From assembly GCF_008180155.1 (NCBI RefSeq), contig NZ_VSZS01000051.1:1-62323 (forward strand): a stretch of 62,323 bases of DNA, written 5' to 3'. Position numbers and translations under genes: made by a program. The notes below the pieces were generated by a model. It saw only the letters and a program-made list of their open reading frames with translations, did no database searches and was not told where the DNA came from. The stretch comes from Neoaquamicrobium microcysteis. Its GTDB lineage: Bacteria > Pseudomonadota > Alphaproteobacteria > Rhizobiales > Rhizobiaceae. The first letter of the stretch is position 1. Every line of letters starts with the position of its first letter. Positions 17,444 to 25,067 of this stretch are shown here, in pieces.

Positions 17444-17697
17444 CAGAACATTTCCTCGATATCTGCGGCGCTCGCCTTGCTGCGCGGGCGCACGACGAGT
17501 TCGAGGTCGAGCGCAGAAAGCGCGGCCATGAGCGTGCGCAGCTGGAGGGCGGGCTCGCCGGCCTCAAGGCGGGAGACGGTGGCCTGGCGCAGATGTATAT
17601 GGTCGGCGAGCGCGCCCTGTGTCAGGCCGGCTTGTTTGCGGGCGCGGCGCAGGATAGCGCCGAGCTGTTTTTCGTTGCGGGCAATCTGGTCGCTCAT
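17443..17697 (-). CDS. hipB: HipB-like Xre antitoxin (second hipBA locus)
   Basis: An 84-residue Xre-type antitoxin: HTH at about 12-60 (LGAILRRARKQAGLTQGALA then HIHLRQATVSRLEAGEPALQ) and a C-terminal tail ADIEEMF that ends like HipB tails, which are proteolysis tags. GGAGG lies 6 nt before the start at 17697; an ATG 12 nt earlier lacks this spacing. It sits directly downstream of a four-site operator array. Confidence 0.92.
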   Translation of the reverse strand: MSDQIARNEKQLGAILRRARKQAGLTQGALADHIHLRQATVSRLEAGEPALQLRTLMAALSALDLELVVRPRSKASAADIEEMF

Positions 17698-17715
17698 GGG
17701 TGCCTCCATGATCAC

Positions 17716-17813
17716 TATACGGGAGTGCGTATAGAGCTTCAATATACGGGTTTGCGTATTGAAGACCCTTATACGGATTAGCGTATAAGTTGAAATATAC
17801 GCTTAAGCGTATC
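17716..17813. promoter_or_regulatory. Four-copy operator array of the second hipBA locus
   Basis: Four 18-bp palindromes of form TATACG-N6-CGTATA at 17716-17733, 17743-17760, 17770-17787 and 17796-17813. The third matches the consensus fully and the second and fourth differ in the last base. Start-to-start spacing is 27, 27 and 26 bp (about 2.5 helical turns). The array begins 19 bp upstream of the hipB start, so it probably covers the promoter. Multi-operator HipBA looping and bending is known for E. coli hipBA. Confidence 0.88.
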
Positions 17814-18163
17814 GCGCGATAAACGTCCGGACGGCTGTACCGGGAAGCTTTGCAGGTGAGGTAAGAGAGCGCCCGGGCGATGGCGGCCCTCTTTCCATAG
17901 GATTGCGGAGCGAGAAGGCGCGACGGAAACGGGTGGCAGCGCTCGTGTAACCGTTCGCGGACAGCCAGGTCAGGGCCGCGTGGGTGTCCAGGCAGGTTCG
18001 CAAGTCTTGCTCGACGCAGCGCTCGACAGCTGATCATCGGAATCGTCTCGCGCCTGCCGCGTCTCGGAGCGGTATCTCCGCAGATGCACCTAACTTGAGG
18101 ATGGGCTCATCGAAATTCTCCAATTACGTGCCCAGCTCGACCCGAGCCACCGCATTCTTGCTT
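17814..18163. other. No gene seen
   Basis: Short minus-strand frames here (for example 17803-18003) start with plausible residues but run through the operator array and show no domain. The 3' side of the cyclo-ligase gene abuts 18164. Confidence 0.35.
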
Positions 18164-18774
18164 TCAAGTGACAAGCGGCATGGCGGCTCGTTGAGGCCGC
18201 GGACCGAGGGCCAAGTGGCTGGGCTGCGCTCGATATATGATCATCCTGTCGAGCGGGATGTCGTGCCATTGCGGATAGATGGTCGGCAGTTTCGCAAGCA
18301 CGTATCCGACGCCAAACGTCAGCGGCCTGCTCGACATCGCGGCGAGCGTCCGGTCGTAGAACCCGCCGCCATAGCCGAGCCTGAACCCGGCATCGTCATA
18401 GCCCACCACCGGAGCCACGACGATGTCCGGAAGGGTCGCCACGCCGCCAGCCGGCACCGGGATGTTCCAGACGCCCTTCTCCAGAACGACAGGGAGAGCA
18501 AGTTCCCCCGCGCCGTCACGCCCGAAGCCCATTCGCGAAGGTCCGGCTCGCCGCGGAACGGCCAGTAGATGCCCACGACGCTGCCCTCGACGGTTCCGAT
18601 CTCAGCATCGAGCCGGCTGGCGATCCTCTGCGCAGCCTGCGCCGAGACATCGGCCGGAAGGGCCAGGCGCTCCGCCAGCAGCCTTGTTCTCTGGGCTTTC
18701 CGCCAGCGCGCGACATCGACGGCGGCCAGCGCGTCCGTCTGTCCTGCAGAGAAAGCGGGGTCAAATTCGTGCAT
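18164..18774 (-). pseudogene. 5-formyltetrahydrofolate cyclo-ligase, frameshifted
   Basis: MTHFS/YgfA-family enzyme converting 5-formyl-THF to 5,10-methenyl-THF with ATP. The N-terminal frame (from 18774: RWRKAQRTRLLAERLALPAD, then VVGIYWPFRGEPDLREWA) leads into a second frame beginning near 18533 (GFGRDGAGELALPVVLEKG, then DIVVAPVVGYDDAGFRLGYG and GGFYDRTLA), which is the conserved C-terminal half including the GYGGGFYDRTL phosphate/ATP motif. A single-base shift at about 18525-18540 breaks the reading. Joined, the protein would be about 202 residues, normal for the family. Either a recent pseudogene or a sequence error. Confidence 0.85.
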
Positions 18775-19290
18775 GAAGCACGGCGGGGAAGCGTGGCCGG
18801 GATTGTCCTCGTCTCCGAGATGTATCGCAGTCTCCTTTCGTTCGTCAGTTTCGTTGCAGCAGGCTGGCTCGTGGCGCAGAACGAAGTGCGTCGCAGACCT
18901 ACGGCGGTCATGTGCGTCTATCGTCGGAACGACAGATCACCGTTGAAACATAGGTCATCGCAAGCGCTTTGATTTCGAAAATGCGTCGTCGGCCTGCCGC
19001 GGTATGGCAAGTCGCCGCGGACTGCTCCCTCAGCTTGACTTTCCGACCTCAAAGCCCCACGTCTGTGGCATGTGCATGAACGACCGCCGCCTTCTGACAT
19101 TTTACAGGGTGTGCCCCATCGCGGGCATCTGACCCCCGGTCAGGTCGCGTCGCGCCCCGGCCGCGGGGCATAGGCTGAATTCCGGTTTGCCGGAGCTGCC
19201 TTACTAAAGCGGCAACCAATCCCAGATCACCGAAGACGTCCGTCATGCCGTGGGTGCATGCGGGTGTCGTTTACATGAGAGGGCCCAAAG
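18775..19290. other. Divergent intergenic region, no gene seen
   Basis: Half a kilobase between the cyclo-ligase and the first rnk-like gene. 6S RNA often lies next to this ligase, so I looked for it, but found no convincing long central-bubble hairpin. Short frames on both strands lack support. Confidence 0.35.
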
Positions 19291-19743
19291 ATGGCTCAGC
19301 CGACCAAGAAGAACCGCAAGCCGGCGATCGCCGTGACGCGCACCGACAGCGAACGCCTGTGGCGGCTCGCTGAATCCTTTGCAGACCGCAACCGCGCCGT
19401 GGCGGAAGAACTGCTCGCGGAACTCGACCGCGCGAAGGTCGTCGAGGACGGCCGGCTCGCGCCGGACGTGGTGCGTATGGGATCGTCCCTGCGCTTTACC
19501 AACGATCTCGGCGAGGACAGGAACGTCACGCTGGTGTTCCCGGGCGAGGCCGATATCGCCGAAGGCAAGGTATCGGTTCTGACCCCGATCGGCGTCGCGC
19601 TGATCGGCCTGTCCGCCGGGCAGTCGATCGACTGGACCGCGCGAGACGGGCGCCTTCACCGCCTGACGGTGGAATCCGTCCGCCCACCGATGCCTTCTGC
19701 GCTTCCGGCAGGGGCTTCGCAGGAACTGCGGACAGCGTCATGA
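19291..19743 (+). CDS. rnk: Rnk-like nucleoside diphosphate kinase regulator (GreA C-terminal fold)
   Basis: A 150-residue member of the Rnk/GreA family, which bind RNA polymerase near the secondary channel. An N-terminal helical part (RLWRLAESFADRNRAVAEEL) is followed by the GreA_GreB C-terminal domain at about 55-135: VVRMGSSLRFTNDLGEDRNV, LVFPGEADIAEGKVSVLTPI, GVALIGLSAGQSIDW. The long coiled coil of true Gre factors is absent, as in Rnk. A second relative follows at 19888, so the two may be a functional pair. Confidence 0.85.
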   Translation: MAQPTKKNRKPAIAVTRTDSERLWRLAESFADRNRAVAEELLAELDRAKVVEDGRLAPDVVRMGSSLRFTNDLGEDRNVTLVFPGEADIAEGKVSVLTPIGVALIGLSAGQSIDWTARDGRLHRLTVESVRPPMPSALPAGASQELRTAS

Positions 19744-19887
19744 CCGCAATCCGGCCGCCGTGCCGCCTCTCGTTGTTCGGGGGGTGCCTCATCGCAGGAT
19801 AGCCGCCCCTGAGCCGCGCCATGTGGCCAGGGGATTCTCCAGTGCGCCGAAACGTAACCGCTCGAAGCCGAGCGATGGAGAACTGCG

Positions 19888-20427
19888 ATGACGAAAGATA
19901 CCTGCTTCCTCACCACCAAGGACTTCACCATCCTGGAGGTCATGCGCGACCGCTGCCTTGGCCGCGACGATCCCCTTGCGCCGATCCTCAAGCGGAAGAT
20001 CGAGGCGGCGACCGTGATGTTCCGGGACGACATCCCGATGAACGTCGCCACCCTGAGCAGCCGCGTCACGTTCAGCGTCAACGGCCGCAAGCCTGACAGC
20101 CGCATCATCTCGCACGACCGGATGACCTCTGCGATCGGAATGTTCCTTCCGATCACCACGGCGCGCGGGCTCGCGCTGCTCGGGCTTTCCGAGGGCCAGG
20201 AATTCACGATCGCGAACGCCGACGGCGAGGAAGATCGGATCTTGCTTCACGAAGTCCACTACCAGCCGGAAGCGGCCAGACGGGAAAAGGAGGCCTTGGA
20301 GAGGATGAGCGGGCCGAATTCGGGCAAGCCGTCCTTGCGGGTGATCAGGGGCGCCTTCCACGTTCAGCCCCGCCTCGTGCCGGTGTCGCATGACGGCTTC
20401 GACGACCCAGGCCCTTCGGCCGCCTGA
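19888..20427 (+). CDS. Second GreA/Rnk-like RNA-polymerase-associated protein
   Basis: A 179-residue relative of the preceding gene: helical N-terminus (TTKDFTILEVMRDRCLGRDD, then LAPILKRKIEAATVMFRDDI) and a GreA C-terminal-type domain at 48-135 (NVATLSSRVTFSVNGRKPDS, then IGMFLPITTARGLALLGLSE, then GQEFTIANADGEEDRILLHE). A tail of about 45 residues follows. Proteins of this type are common next to rnk in alphaproteobacteria. The role in transcription is inferred from fold only. Confidence 0.75.
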   Translation: MTKDTCFLTTKDFTILEVMRDRCLGRDDPLAPILKRKIEAATVMFRDDIPMNVATLSSRVTFSVNGRKPDSRIISHDRMTSAIGMFLPITTARGLALLGLSEGQEFTIANADGEEDRILLHEVHYQPEAARREKEALERMSGPNSGKPSLRVIRGAFHVQPRLVPVSHDGFDDPGPSAA

Positions 20428-20454
20428 GGGTCCGGCGCGGCGCAGGAGCAATAA

Positions 20455-21201
20455 ATGATCGAATACCTCATCCTCGCCGCGGCGGCCTTCTTCGCCGGAA
20501 TGCTGAATACGGTCGCGGGCGGCGGCACGTTCCTGACCTTCCCCGCGCTCGTATTCACGGGGGTGCCCCCGGTTGCCGCCAACGCCACCAGCGCCGTCGC
20601 GGTGTTTCCGGGATACCTCGGAGGGGCGCTCGGGTTTCGCAAGGAGATCGCCGCCTACGACAGGAAGCGGCTGATGAAGATCGTCGCCTTTACCGCGATC
20701 GGAGGGCTTGCGGGCTCGTTGCTGCTCCTCGTCTCTTCAAACGAAGCGTTCTCCGTCGTGGTCCCCTTCCTTCTCGCAGCGGCCACCCTAGCCTTTGCCT
20801 TCGGCCCTCGCATCCAGGCGTGGGCGAGCCGCCGAAGCGTGGGCAAGCCGGAGGGCGCCTTGGGAACGCTGCTCGTCTCCGTGTACGGCGGTTACTTCAA
20901 CGGCGGCCTCGGCATCGTGCTGCTGGCGCTGTTCTCGCTGTGGGGAATGCGCGACCTCAACGCGATGAACGGTCTCAAGAACGCGCTGTCCTTCGTGCTG
21001 TCCGGGATTTCGGTAGCCACCTTCGCGGCGGCAGGGATCGTCGCGTGGCCGCAAGCAGTCCTCATGATGGTCGCTGCCACCGTCGGCGGATACGCCGGGG
21101 CACCCATCGCAAGGGCGCTGCCTGCGCCCGTGGTGCGGACGATCGTCATCGTTGTCGGGGCATCGATGAGTGCCCTCTTCTTCTGGCGGGCCTTCGCATG
21201 A
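20455..21201 (+). CDS. TSUP-family membrane permease (TauE/SafE-like)
   Basis: A 248-residue protein with about eight membrane helices of the sulfite exporter TauE/SafE (TSUP) family, which moves small organosulfur or C2 anions. The twin repeats begin AAAAFFAGMLNTVAGGGTF (residues 7-25) and GTLLVSVYGGYFNGGLGIVL in the second half, both family signatures (NxxxGGG and YGGYFNGGLGI). It starts 27 nt after the second Rnk-like gene, possibly co-transcribed. Substrate not predictable. Confidence 0.92.
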   Translation: MIEYLILAAAAFFAGMLNTVAGGGTFLTFPALVFTGVPPVAANATSAVAVFPGYLGGALGFRKEIAAYDRKRLMKIVAFTAIGGLAGSLLLLVSSNEAFSVVVPFLLAAATLAFAFGPRIQAWASRRSVGKPEGALGTLLVSVYGGYFNGGLGIVLLALFSLWGMRDLNAMNGLKNALSFVLSGISVATFAAAGIVAWPQAVLMMVAATVGGYAGAPIARALPAPVVRTIVIVVGASMSALFFWRAFA

Positions 21202-21248
21202 GCCGCCCGTCTCGCTTCCGGTCAGGAGCGTTGCTCATCCGTCAATGA

Positions 21249-21281
21249 CCCCGGGGACCAGCTATGCGGCGGTCTCCGGGG
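21249..21281 (+). terminator. GC-rich stem-loop after the TSUP gene
   Basis: CCCCGGGGACC (21249-21259) pairs with GGTCTCCGGGG (21271-21281) with one G-T pair. There is no T tract, so it may be a Rho-assisted end or processing hairpin for the unit ending at 21201. Confidence 0.4.
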
Positions 21282-21409
21282 TAGCCGGCATCAACGCAGG
21301 CAGCGTGCTTCGCGTCCGCTCGGTGGCGGAGCTTCCGCGCGCCTGACTTCCAGCTTCCGGGCACGCCGCCGACCGCGGCTCGCAGCCCGGCCGTTTTTCG
21401 GAGACTGAC

Positions 21410-21598
21410 ATGTCTGATCATAACAATCCTCGCCCGCGATCCGCTTTCGCGCGGATGATCGTCCGTGGGTTCGGGCGATGGCAAAGACGCAAGGCGATGG
21501 ACCAGCTTCAGGCCTTGGACGACAGGGAACTCTGGGACATCGGCCTCTCCCGCAACGACATTCCCCGTGCGGTCGAGGGTCTCTTCCGGGACAAGTAG
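21410..21598 (+). CDS. DUF1127 domain small protein
   Basis: A 62-residue Arg-rich protein with the DUF1127 (YjiS-like) signature: RWQRRKAMDQLQALDDRELW followed by DIGLSRNDI. Members of this family in Agrobacterium and Rhodobacter act in stress, phosphate and RNA-related regulation (for example CcaF1 as an RNA-binding protein); the role here is unknown. A GGAG-like site (CGGAGACTGAC) precedes the start. It stands alone between stem-loops. Confidence 0.88.
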   Translation: MSDHNNPRPRSAFARMIVRGFGRWQRRKAMDQLQALDDRELWDIGLSRNDIPRAVEGLFRDK

Positions 21599-21646
21599 CC
21601 GGATGAAGCTCAGGTCATTTGCTTGAATGGAGATCGCCAATTGGAC

Positions 21647-21715
21647 ATGACGACCAAGGTCATAATCGCGTGCGGCACGCTTAGGCTGTTGCTCATCGCG
21701 TTCGCGGTTCTCTGA
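21647..21715 (+). CDS. Possible 22-aa hydrophobic peptide
   Basis: ATG at 21647 opens MTTKVIIACGTLRLLLIAFA plus two residues, ending at TGA 21713-21715 just before a strong terminator. A single membrane segment with a positively charged N-terminus. GGAGATCGCC upstream is a loose ribosome site. It could be a leader or a toxin-like micropeptide; weak support. Confidence 0.25.
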   Translation: MTTKVIIACGTLRLLLIAFAVL

Positions 21716-21725
21716 CCATTTGACG

Positions 21726-21763
21726 AAGCCCTGCACGCGGAGAACTTTCCGCGTGCAGGGCTT
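21726..21763. terminator. Strong bidirectional terminator
   Basis: Sixteen-base arms AAGCCCTGCACGCGGA (21726-21741) and TCCGCGTGCAGGGCTT (21748-21763) are perfectly complementary, with T-rich flanks (CTTTTCC) on the plus strand and CAAATGGTC on the other. It serves the plus-strand DUF1127 side and the minus-strand basic-protein gene that ends 4 nt away at 21767. Confidence 0.85.
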
Positions 21764-21766
21764 TTC

Positions 21767-21889
21767 CTATCGCCGCTTGCTCGGCATCGTCGCTCGCACC
21801 ATGAGCTCCGACACGGAACCGGTTCCGGTCTTCTCTGCCTTTTGCAGCTTGGGCTTTCGGGCTTCCTTGTTGCCCTTCCGTTTTGCCAT
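21767..21889 (-). CDS. Small basic protein, 40 aa
   Basis: A 40-residue, very Lys/Arg-rich protein opening MAKRKGNKEARKPKLQKAEK and ending MVRATMPSKRR. It resembles the short MAKG-x-SNKEARKPKK-type proteins widespread in alphaproteobacteria, whose role is unknown and which may bind nucleic acid. AGGAAG lies about 9 nt upstream of the ATG, and the stop is followed at once by a terminator, which supports a real gene. Confidence 0.6.
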   Translation of the reverse strand: MAKRKGNKEARKPKLQKAEKTGTGSVSELMVRATMPSKRR

Positions 21890-22518
21890 GACGGCTTCCT
21901 TCCTGACGGCGCCGCGCACGGCCGCATGGCAGCTCGCGGCGCGGTTGATCCATGATGTGAAAGGAATGTCCCTGGCCCGCCGCCCGAGGCTGCACGAGCC
22001 AGGGCTAGATGCCGTTTTTCGGACGCTTCCGGAAAGGAAGCCGCATTTCGGAGAAAGTAATCACCGCCGCATCTTGGCCAGGATGCAGGCGATGTCAAAC
22101 CGTCTTTGCAGTAAATGGCCGTTGGCCGGGCGACATAAGGTCGCCTCGCAAAGAAGGCTGCGAACTGCTATATCGGCGGCATGTGCATGGAGACTTTCAT
22201 CAAGGTTTCGAGGCTTGCCGGGAACGGTCGCATCCGCCCCCGGAGCAGGCTTCCTCACCCCGATTTCCGCACCTGATCCTGCTCCGGGAAATCTCTACGA
22301 AACCTGCGGTCTGATCCTGCGGCGCTGAGCGCCGCATCGATGGAGCGTCCGATGAGAGCCCCCCGTTCACGGCTGATATGCCGTCCCTGCAACCGCCATC
22401 TCCCACTGTCCGCCAGCCGTTGTCCCTGGTGCCTGTCTCCGCCCGCCCACAGCTCCGCGGGCCCGTCCCGGATTCCCGCGCTTTCGCGCTTGATCTCGTC
22501 GGAAATGGGGGCGCGGTC
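21890..22518. other. Intergenic region, no gene seen
   Basis: About 0.6 kb between divergent small-protein and NUDIX genes. A minus-strand frame at 22061-22258 and plus-strand frames starting at 21720 and 22009 have antisense-like composition and no ribosome sites. The promoter of the basic-protein gene should lie near 21900-21960. Confidence 0.3.
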
Positions 22519-23073
22519 ATGATGCAGTCCCTCACTAACCCTGCAGCTTCCGGCGACCTCCTGAGGGAACACGCAGCGCTCCCGTGGCGCATGAACTGCG
22601 ACGGAAACCTCGAAGTCATGCTCCTGCGCCCGCGGAGGGGCGGAAGCTGGCGCGTTCCGGCAGCCCTCTGTTCCGGCACGAGAATGGAGCTCCAGTCCGC
22701 CGACCGCGCGGCCTTCCAGGAAGCCGGCATCACGGGAAGGGTCGGTTCCGAACCGCTCGGGCGATACGTGGCGCTGAGACTCCGACCATGCGGCAGTTGC
22801 AAGGCGGTCGAGGTGACGGTCTATGCGCTCCATGTCTGGGGCACCTTGGTCAGCTGGCCGAACGACGTGAAGGTAATCCGTCGCTGGATGGCTCCTGCCG
22901 AGGCGGCAGTGTCGGTCGAGGAAACCGGGCTGCGCGGTCTCATCGCGTCCCTCGTCTCGGGCGCGGCACCTGTTCAGCCGGAACTGTCTTCAGGTCGACC
23001 TGTCGCAGTCCGGAACGGGTCCGTTTCAGGGCTTGCTTCGTCGCGAACAACGGGTAGGTTCGCTCCATGCTGA
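22519..23073 (+). CDS. NUDIX-fold protein with degenerate catalytic box
   Basis: A 184-residue NUDIX-like protein. The fold is recognisable from GNLEVMLLRPRRGGSWRVPA (strand and loop before the box), ADRAAFQEAGITGRVGSEPL (box helix end) and YALHVWGTLVSWPNDVKVIR followed by WMAPAEAA. In the box, the canonical R-E-x-x-E-E-x-G becomes R-A-x-x-Q-E-x-G (Arg63, Ala64, Gln67, Glu68), so two metal-binding glutamates are missing and hydrolysis is doubtful. GGGGGC lies 6 nt before the start; the next codon is also ATG. It may bind rather than cleave a nucleotide. Confidence 0.72.
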   Translation: MMQSLTNPAASGDLLREHAALPWRMNCDGNLEVMLLRPRRGGSWRVPAALCSGTRMELQSADRAAFQEAGITGRVGSEPLGRYVALRLRPCGSCKAVEVTVYALHVWGTLVSWPNDVKVIRRWMAPAEAAVSVEETGLRGLIASLVSGAAPVQPELSSGRPVAVRNGSVSGLASSRTTGRFAPC

Positions 23074-23254
23074 AAATGCCAGCCTTCGTGCGCCTCGACG
23101 GCGCGCGCCTGCTCAAAGCGGGCATCTAACCCGGACGCGATCTGACCCCTGGCTCAGCGTCCGGGTCCGCCAGGCTCAAGCAACCTCATTCGATCTTCGC
23201 GCCCGCGATCCCGGGCGGTCGCCTGCGGCGTTCGGCCGTGGCGGGGAGTCATTC

Positions 23255-23803
23255 ATGGAAATCCTCGATCTCCTGCGTCCCCAGGACGTCCTGATGCGCC
23301 ATCCGGCGCAGGCGAAACGCCCGCTTCTGGAGGCCATGGCGCGCCAGCTTGCTTCGCGGACCGGACTTACGTTCGTTTCAGTGCTGTCGGCACTGCTCGA
23401 CAGGGAGAAGCTGGGCGCCACCTGCATCGACCAAGGCATCGGCATGCCTCACGCGATGCCTGGCGGATTGGGGGAGCCGGCTGCTGTCTTTGCAGTCCTC
23501 GAACATCCGATCCCTTACGACGCGTCCGACGAGCAGTGCGTGGATGTCGTACTCGGGGTCGTCTGGCCGCGCGAGGGCTCGACTGAATTCCTGAACGCTC
23601 TGGCGCGCTTCTGCAGGCACCTCTCCCGTCCGCAGGTCTTGAAGAAGGTCAGGGCCGCTATGTCGGCCGAGGAAGTCCTGCAGCACCTCGGCAAGTCGAA
23701 AGATGCCGGATGTCCCGCGGTCTCCGCGCTGTCGACCGCAGTCACGCCTCTGCCCTTAGCGATGCCGCGGCCGCAGGCAGCAGCAAGGTGGGCTTGGCGA
23801 TGA
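23255..23803 (+). CDS. ptsN: PTS EIIA domain protein (PtsN/EIIA-Ntr-like)
   Basis: A 182-residue PTS_EIIA type-2 protein with the phospho-acceptor His66 in GIGMPHAMPGGL, preceded by REKLGATCIDQG, as in EIIA-Ntr. EIIA-Ntr takes phosphate from the Npr/EI-Ntr chain and regulates K+ transport, nitrogen and stress responses; it has no sugar. The last 35 residues extend past the domain. GGGGAG lies 6 nt before the start. The stop overlaps the ATG of the next gene (ATGA), implying translational coupling. No ptsP or npr is nearby. Confidence 0.85.
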   Translation: MEILDLLRPQDVLMRHPAQAKRPLLEAMARQLASRTGLTFVSVLSALLDREKLGATCIDQGIGMPHAMPGGLGEPAAVFAVLEHPIPYDASDEQCVDVVLGVVWPREGSTEFLNALARFCRHLSRPQVLKKVRAAMSAEEVLQHLGKSKDAGCPAVSALSTAVTPLPLAMPRPQAAARWAWR

Positions 23804-24672
23804 GCGCGGTCGCGATGGACAGGCCCACCAGCAGGCTGGACGGCCGGATGACAGATCAGGATCTGGCGGACGTGCTCGGATGTGACATCGGGTTCGTCCA
23901 CGGTATCTTGGAGTGTTGGGGCCGGAATTCCCTTTCCAGGGCGCCCGCAGAGCGAACACAGGGCGTGCAGACCTGCACAAGGCTGGCGATAGCCCACGCA
24001 CTGCACGCGACCGGCGCGCTGACGCTGCCGGACGCTGCCGCCGTGGCGGCTGGAAGCTGGCAGGTTTCGGCATCCCTGCTGAGGCTCCTGGAGTTCCGTC
24101 CGCCTGGCTGTCGACCCGGCGACGGTGATCCTGCGGGCGTCTGCGACGCGGACCCGCTGATGCAGTTCGTCCCGCATGCGGCGGAGGCCATCCCGATCGC
24201 AGCAACCGACGAATATCTGGACGTGGCGGACGGCCGTCGGGTCTACTGGCGCAAGCCGCGGCGCGACGCATACCTGCTCGCCTGCGACCTTCATCGCCTC
24301 TCCTGCGCAAGCAGACGCGAAGACACGCCCGCCCTGCACGAAGAGTATCTTGAGCTGCTTGCCAGGCTGCGGGAGCCGGAGGACCACGTCTGCGAATGGA
24401 TCGGGACCGTCGCCGACGGCCGCTTCCGCCCCGCTCCCGACAGATTCGCCGGGCGCTCGCCTGCGATGCGTCAGGGACTTTTCGACCAGGGGAGCCGATC
24501 GTTCGCCGAGTCCTACGCGACGAAGGTTTCCGTCAACGTGTCGCTGGCGGCGCGATCGATGAAGCGGCGCGCGCTTGGCCTCGCCGTGATCGACCCGCTG
24601 CGGACGGCGGCTAGACTTCCACACGTCCGCAGCTGTAGCCCTGTGCCACAAACGCTCCCGCGACATCCATAG
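23800..24672 (+). CDS. Unknown protein, 290 aa, coupled to ptsN-like gene
   Basis: Start at 23800 overlaps the ptsN-like stop by ATGA. The N-terminal 45 residues look like a divergent HTH (MTDQDLADVLGCDIGFVHGI then LECWGRNSL), followed by an all-helical stretch (LAIAHALHATGALTLPDAAA) and an acidic middle (IAATDEYLDVADGRRVYWRK). No domain recognised over the rest. The 3' end overlaps the truncated hemD-like frame on the other strand, so the last 20 residues are uncertain. The overlap suggests a role tied to the phospho-relay protein; the HTH reading is tentative. Confidence 0.55.
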   Translation: MSAVAMDRPTSRLDGRMTDQDLADVLGCDIGFVHGILECWGRNSLSRAPAERTQGVQTCTRLAIAHALHATGALTLPDAAAVAAGSWQVSASLLRLLEFRPPGCRPGDGDPAGVCDADPLMQFVPHAAEAIPIAATDEYLDVADGRRVYWRKPRRDAYLLACDLHRLSCASRREDTPALHEEYLELLARLREPEDHVCEWIGTVADGRFRPAPDRFAGRSPAMRQGLFDQGSRSFAESYATKVSVNVSLAARSMKRRALGLAVIDPLRTAARLPHVRSCSPVPQTLPRHP

Positions 24673-25039
24673 AGACGTTCCGGCCGCTAGGATATGCCAA
24701 CGGCCCATACTCCGGCCGCCAGTGGTGCGTGACCATTTTGAGCAGGCTTTCAGCCGTGCCGGAAGCGGCCGCGACGTTAGACAGGCCCGCAGCCCTCGCA
24801 GCCGACGCCGTGTCGGGACCTACCGCGAAAACCCGGAAGGCCGCATCCAGACCCTCGAGAGCAGGCACCGCGTTGGCGGAGGTTAGGATGATCGCCGAAG
24901 CTGTCCGGAGGACCCTGCCGTCGAATGGCAAGGGATTCACATGCAGCAGAGGCGCAAGATGGACACGGTGCCCTATCCGCTCCAGAACCTCCGACATGGC
25001 GGCAGCCTGCGCCTTGGGCCGGGTGAGCAGCAGGTTCAG
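24611..25039 (-). pseudogene. Truncated uroporphyrinogen-III synthase-like (HemD) fragment
   Basis: Residues LNLLLTRPKAQAAAMSEVLE and RTASAIILTSANAVPAL, then FAVGPDTASAARAAGL and a GPLAYPSGRNVSMD segment, follow the HemD pattern (LVTRP at the start, TSxNAV in the first domain, VGxxTAxAAR in the second). The protein ends at GYSCGRVEV after about 142 residues, where intact enzymes run to 230-250. No ATG is in frame; an ATG just after the gdhA stop is in another frame, so CTG at 25039 or an indel is possible. It lies 28 nt downstream of gdhA on the same strand and overlaps the 3' end of the plus-strand gene. Probably non-functional. Confidence 0.65.
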
Positions 25040-25067
25040 CGCGATCGATGAAGGACATGCCGCGCCA

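Noticed and set aside
18775-19290. 6S RNA next to the cyclo-ligase gene
   Set aside because: Expected by synteny in many bacteria, but no long rod-like fold with a central bubble was found by eye; needs a covariance scan.
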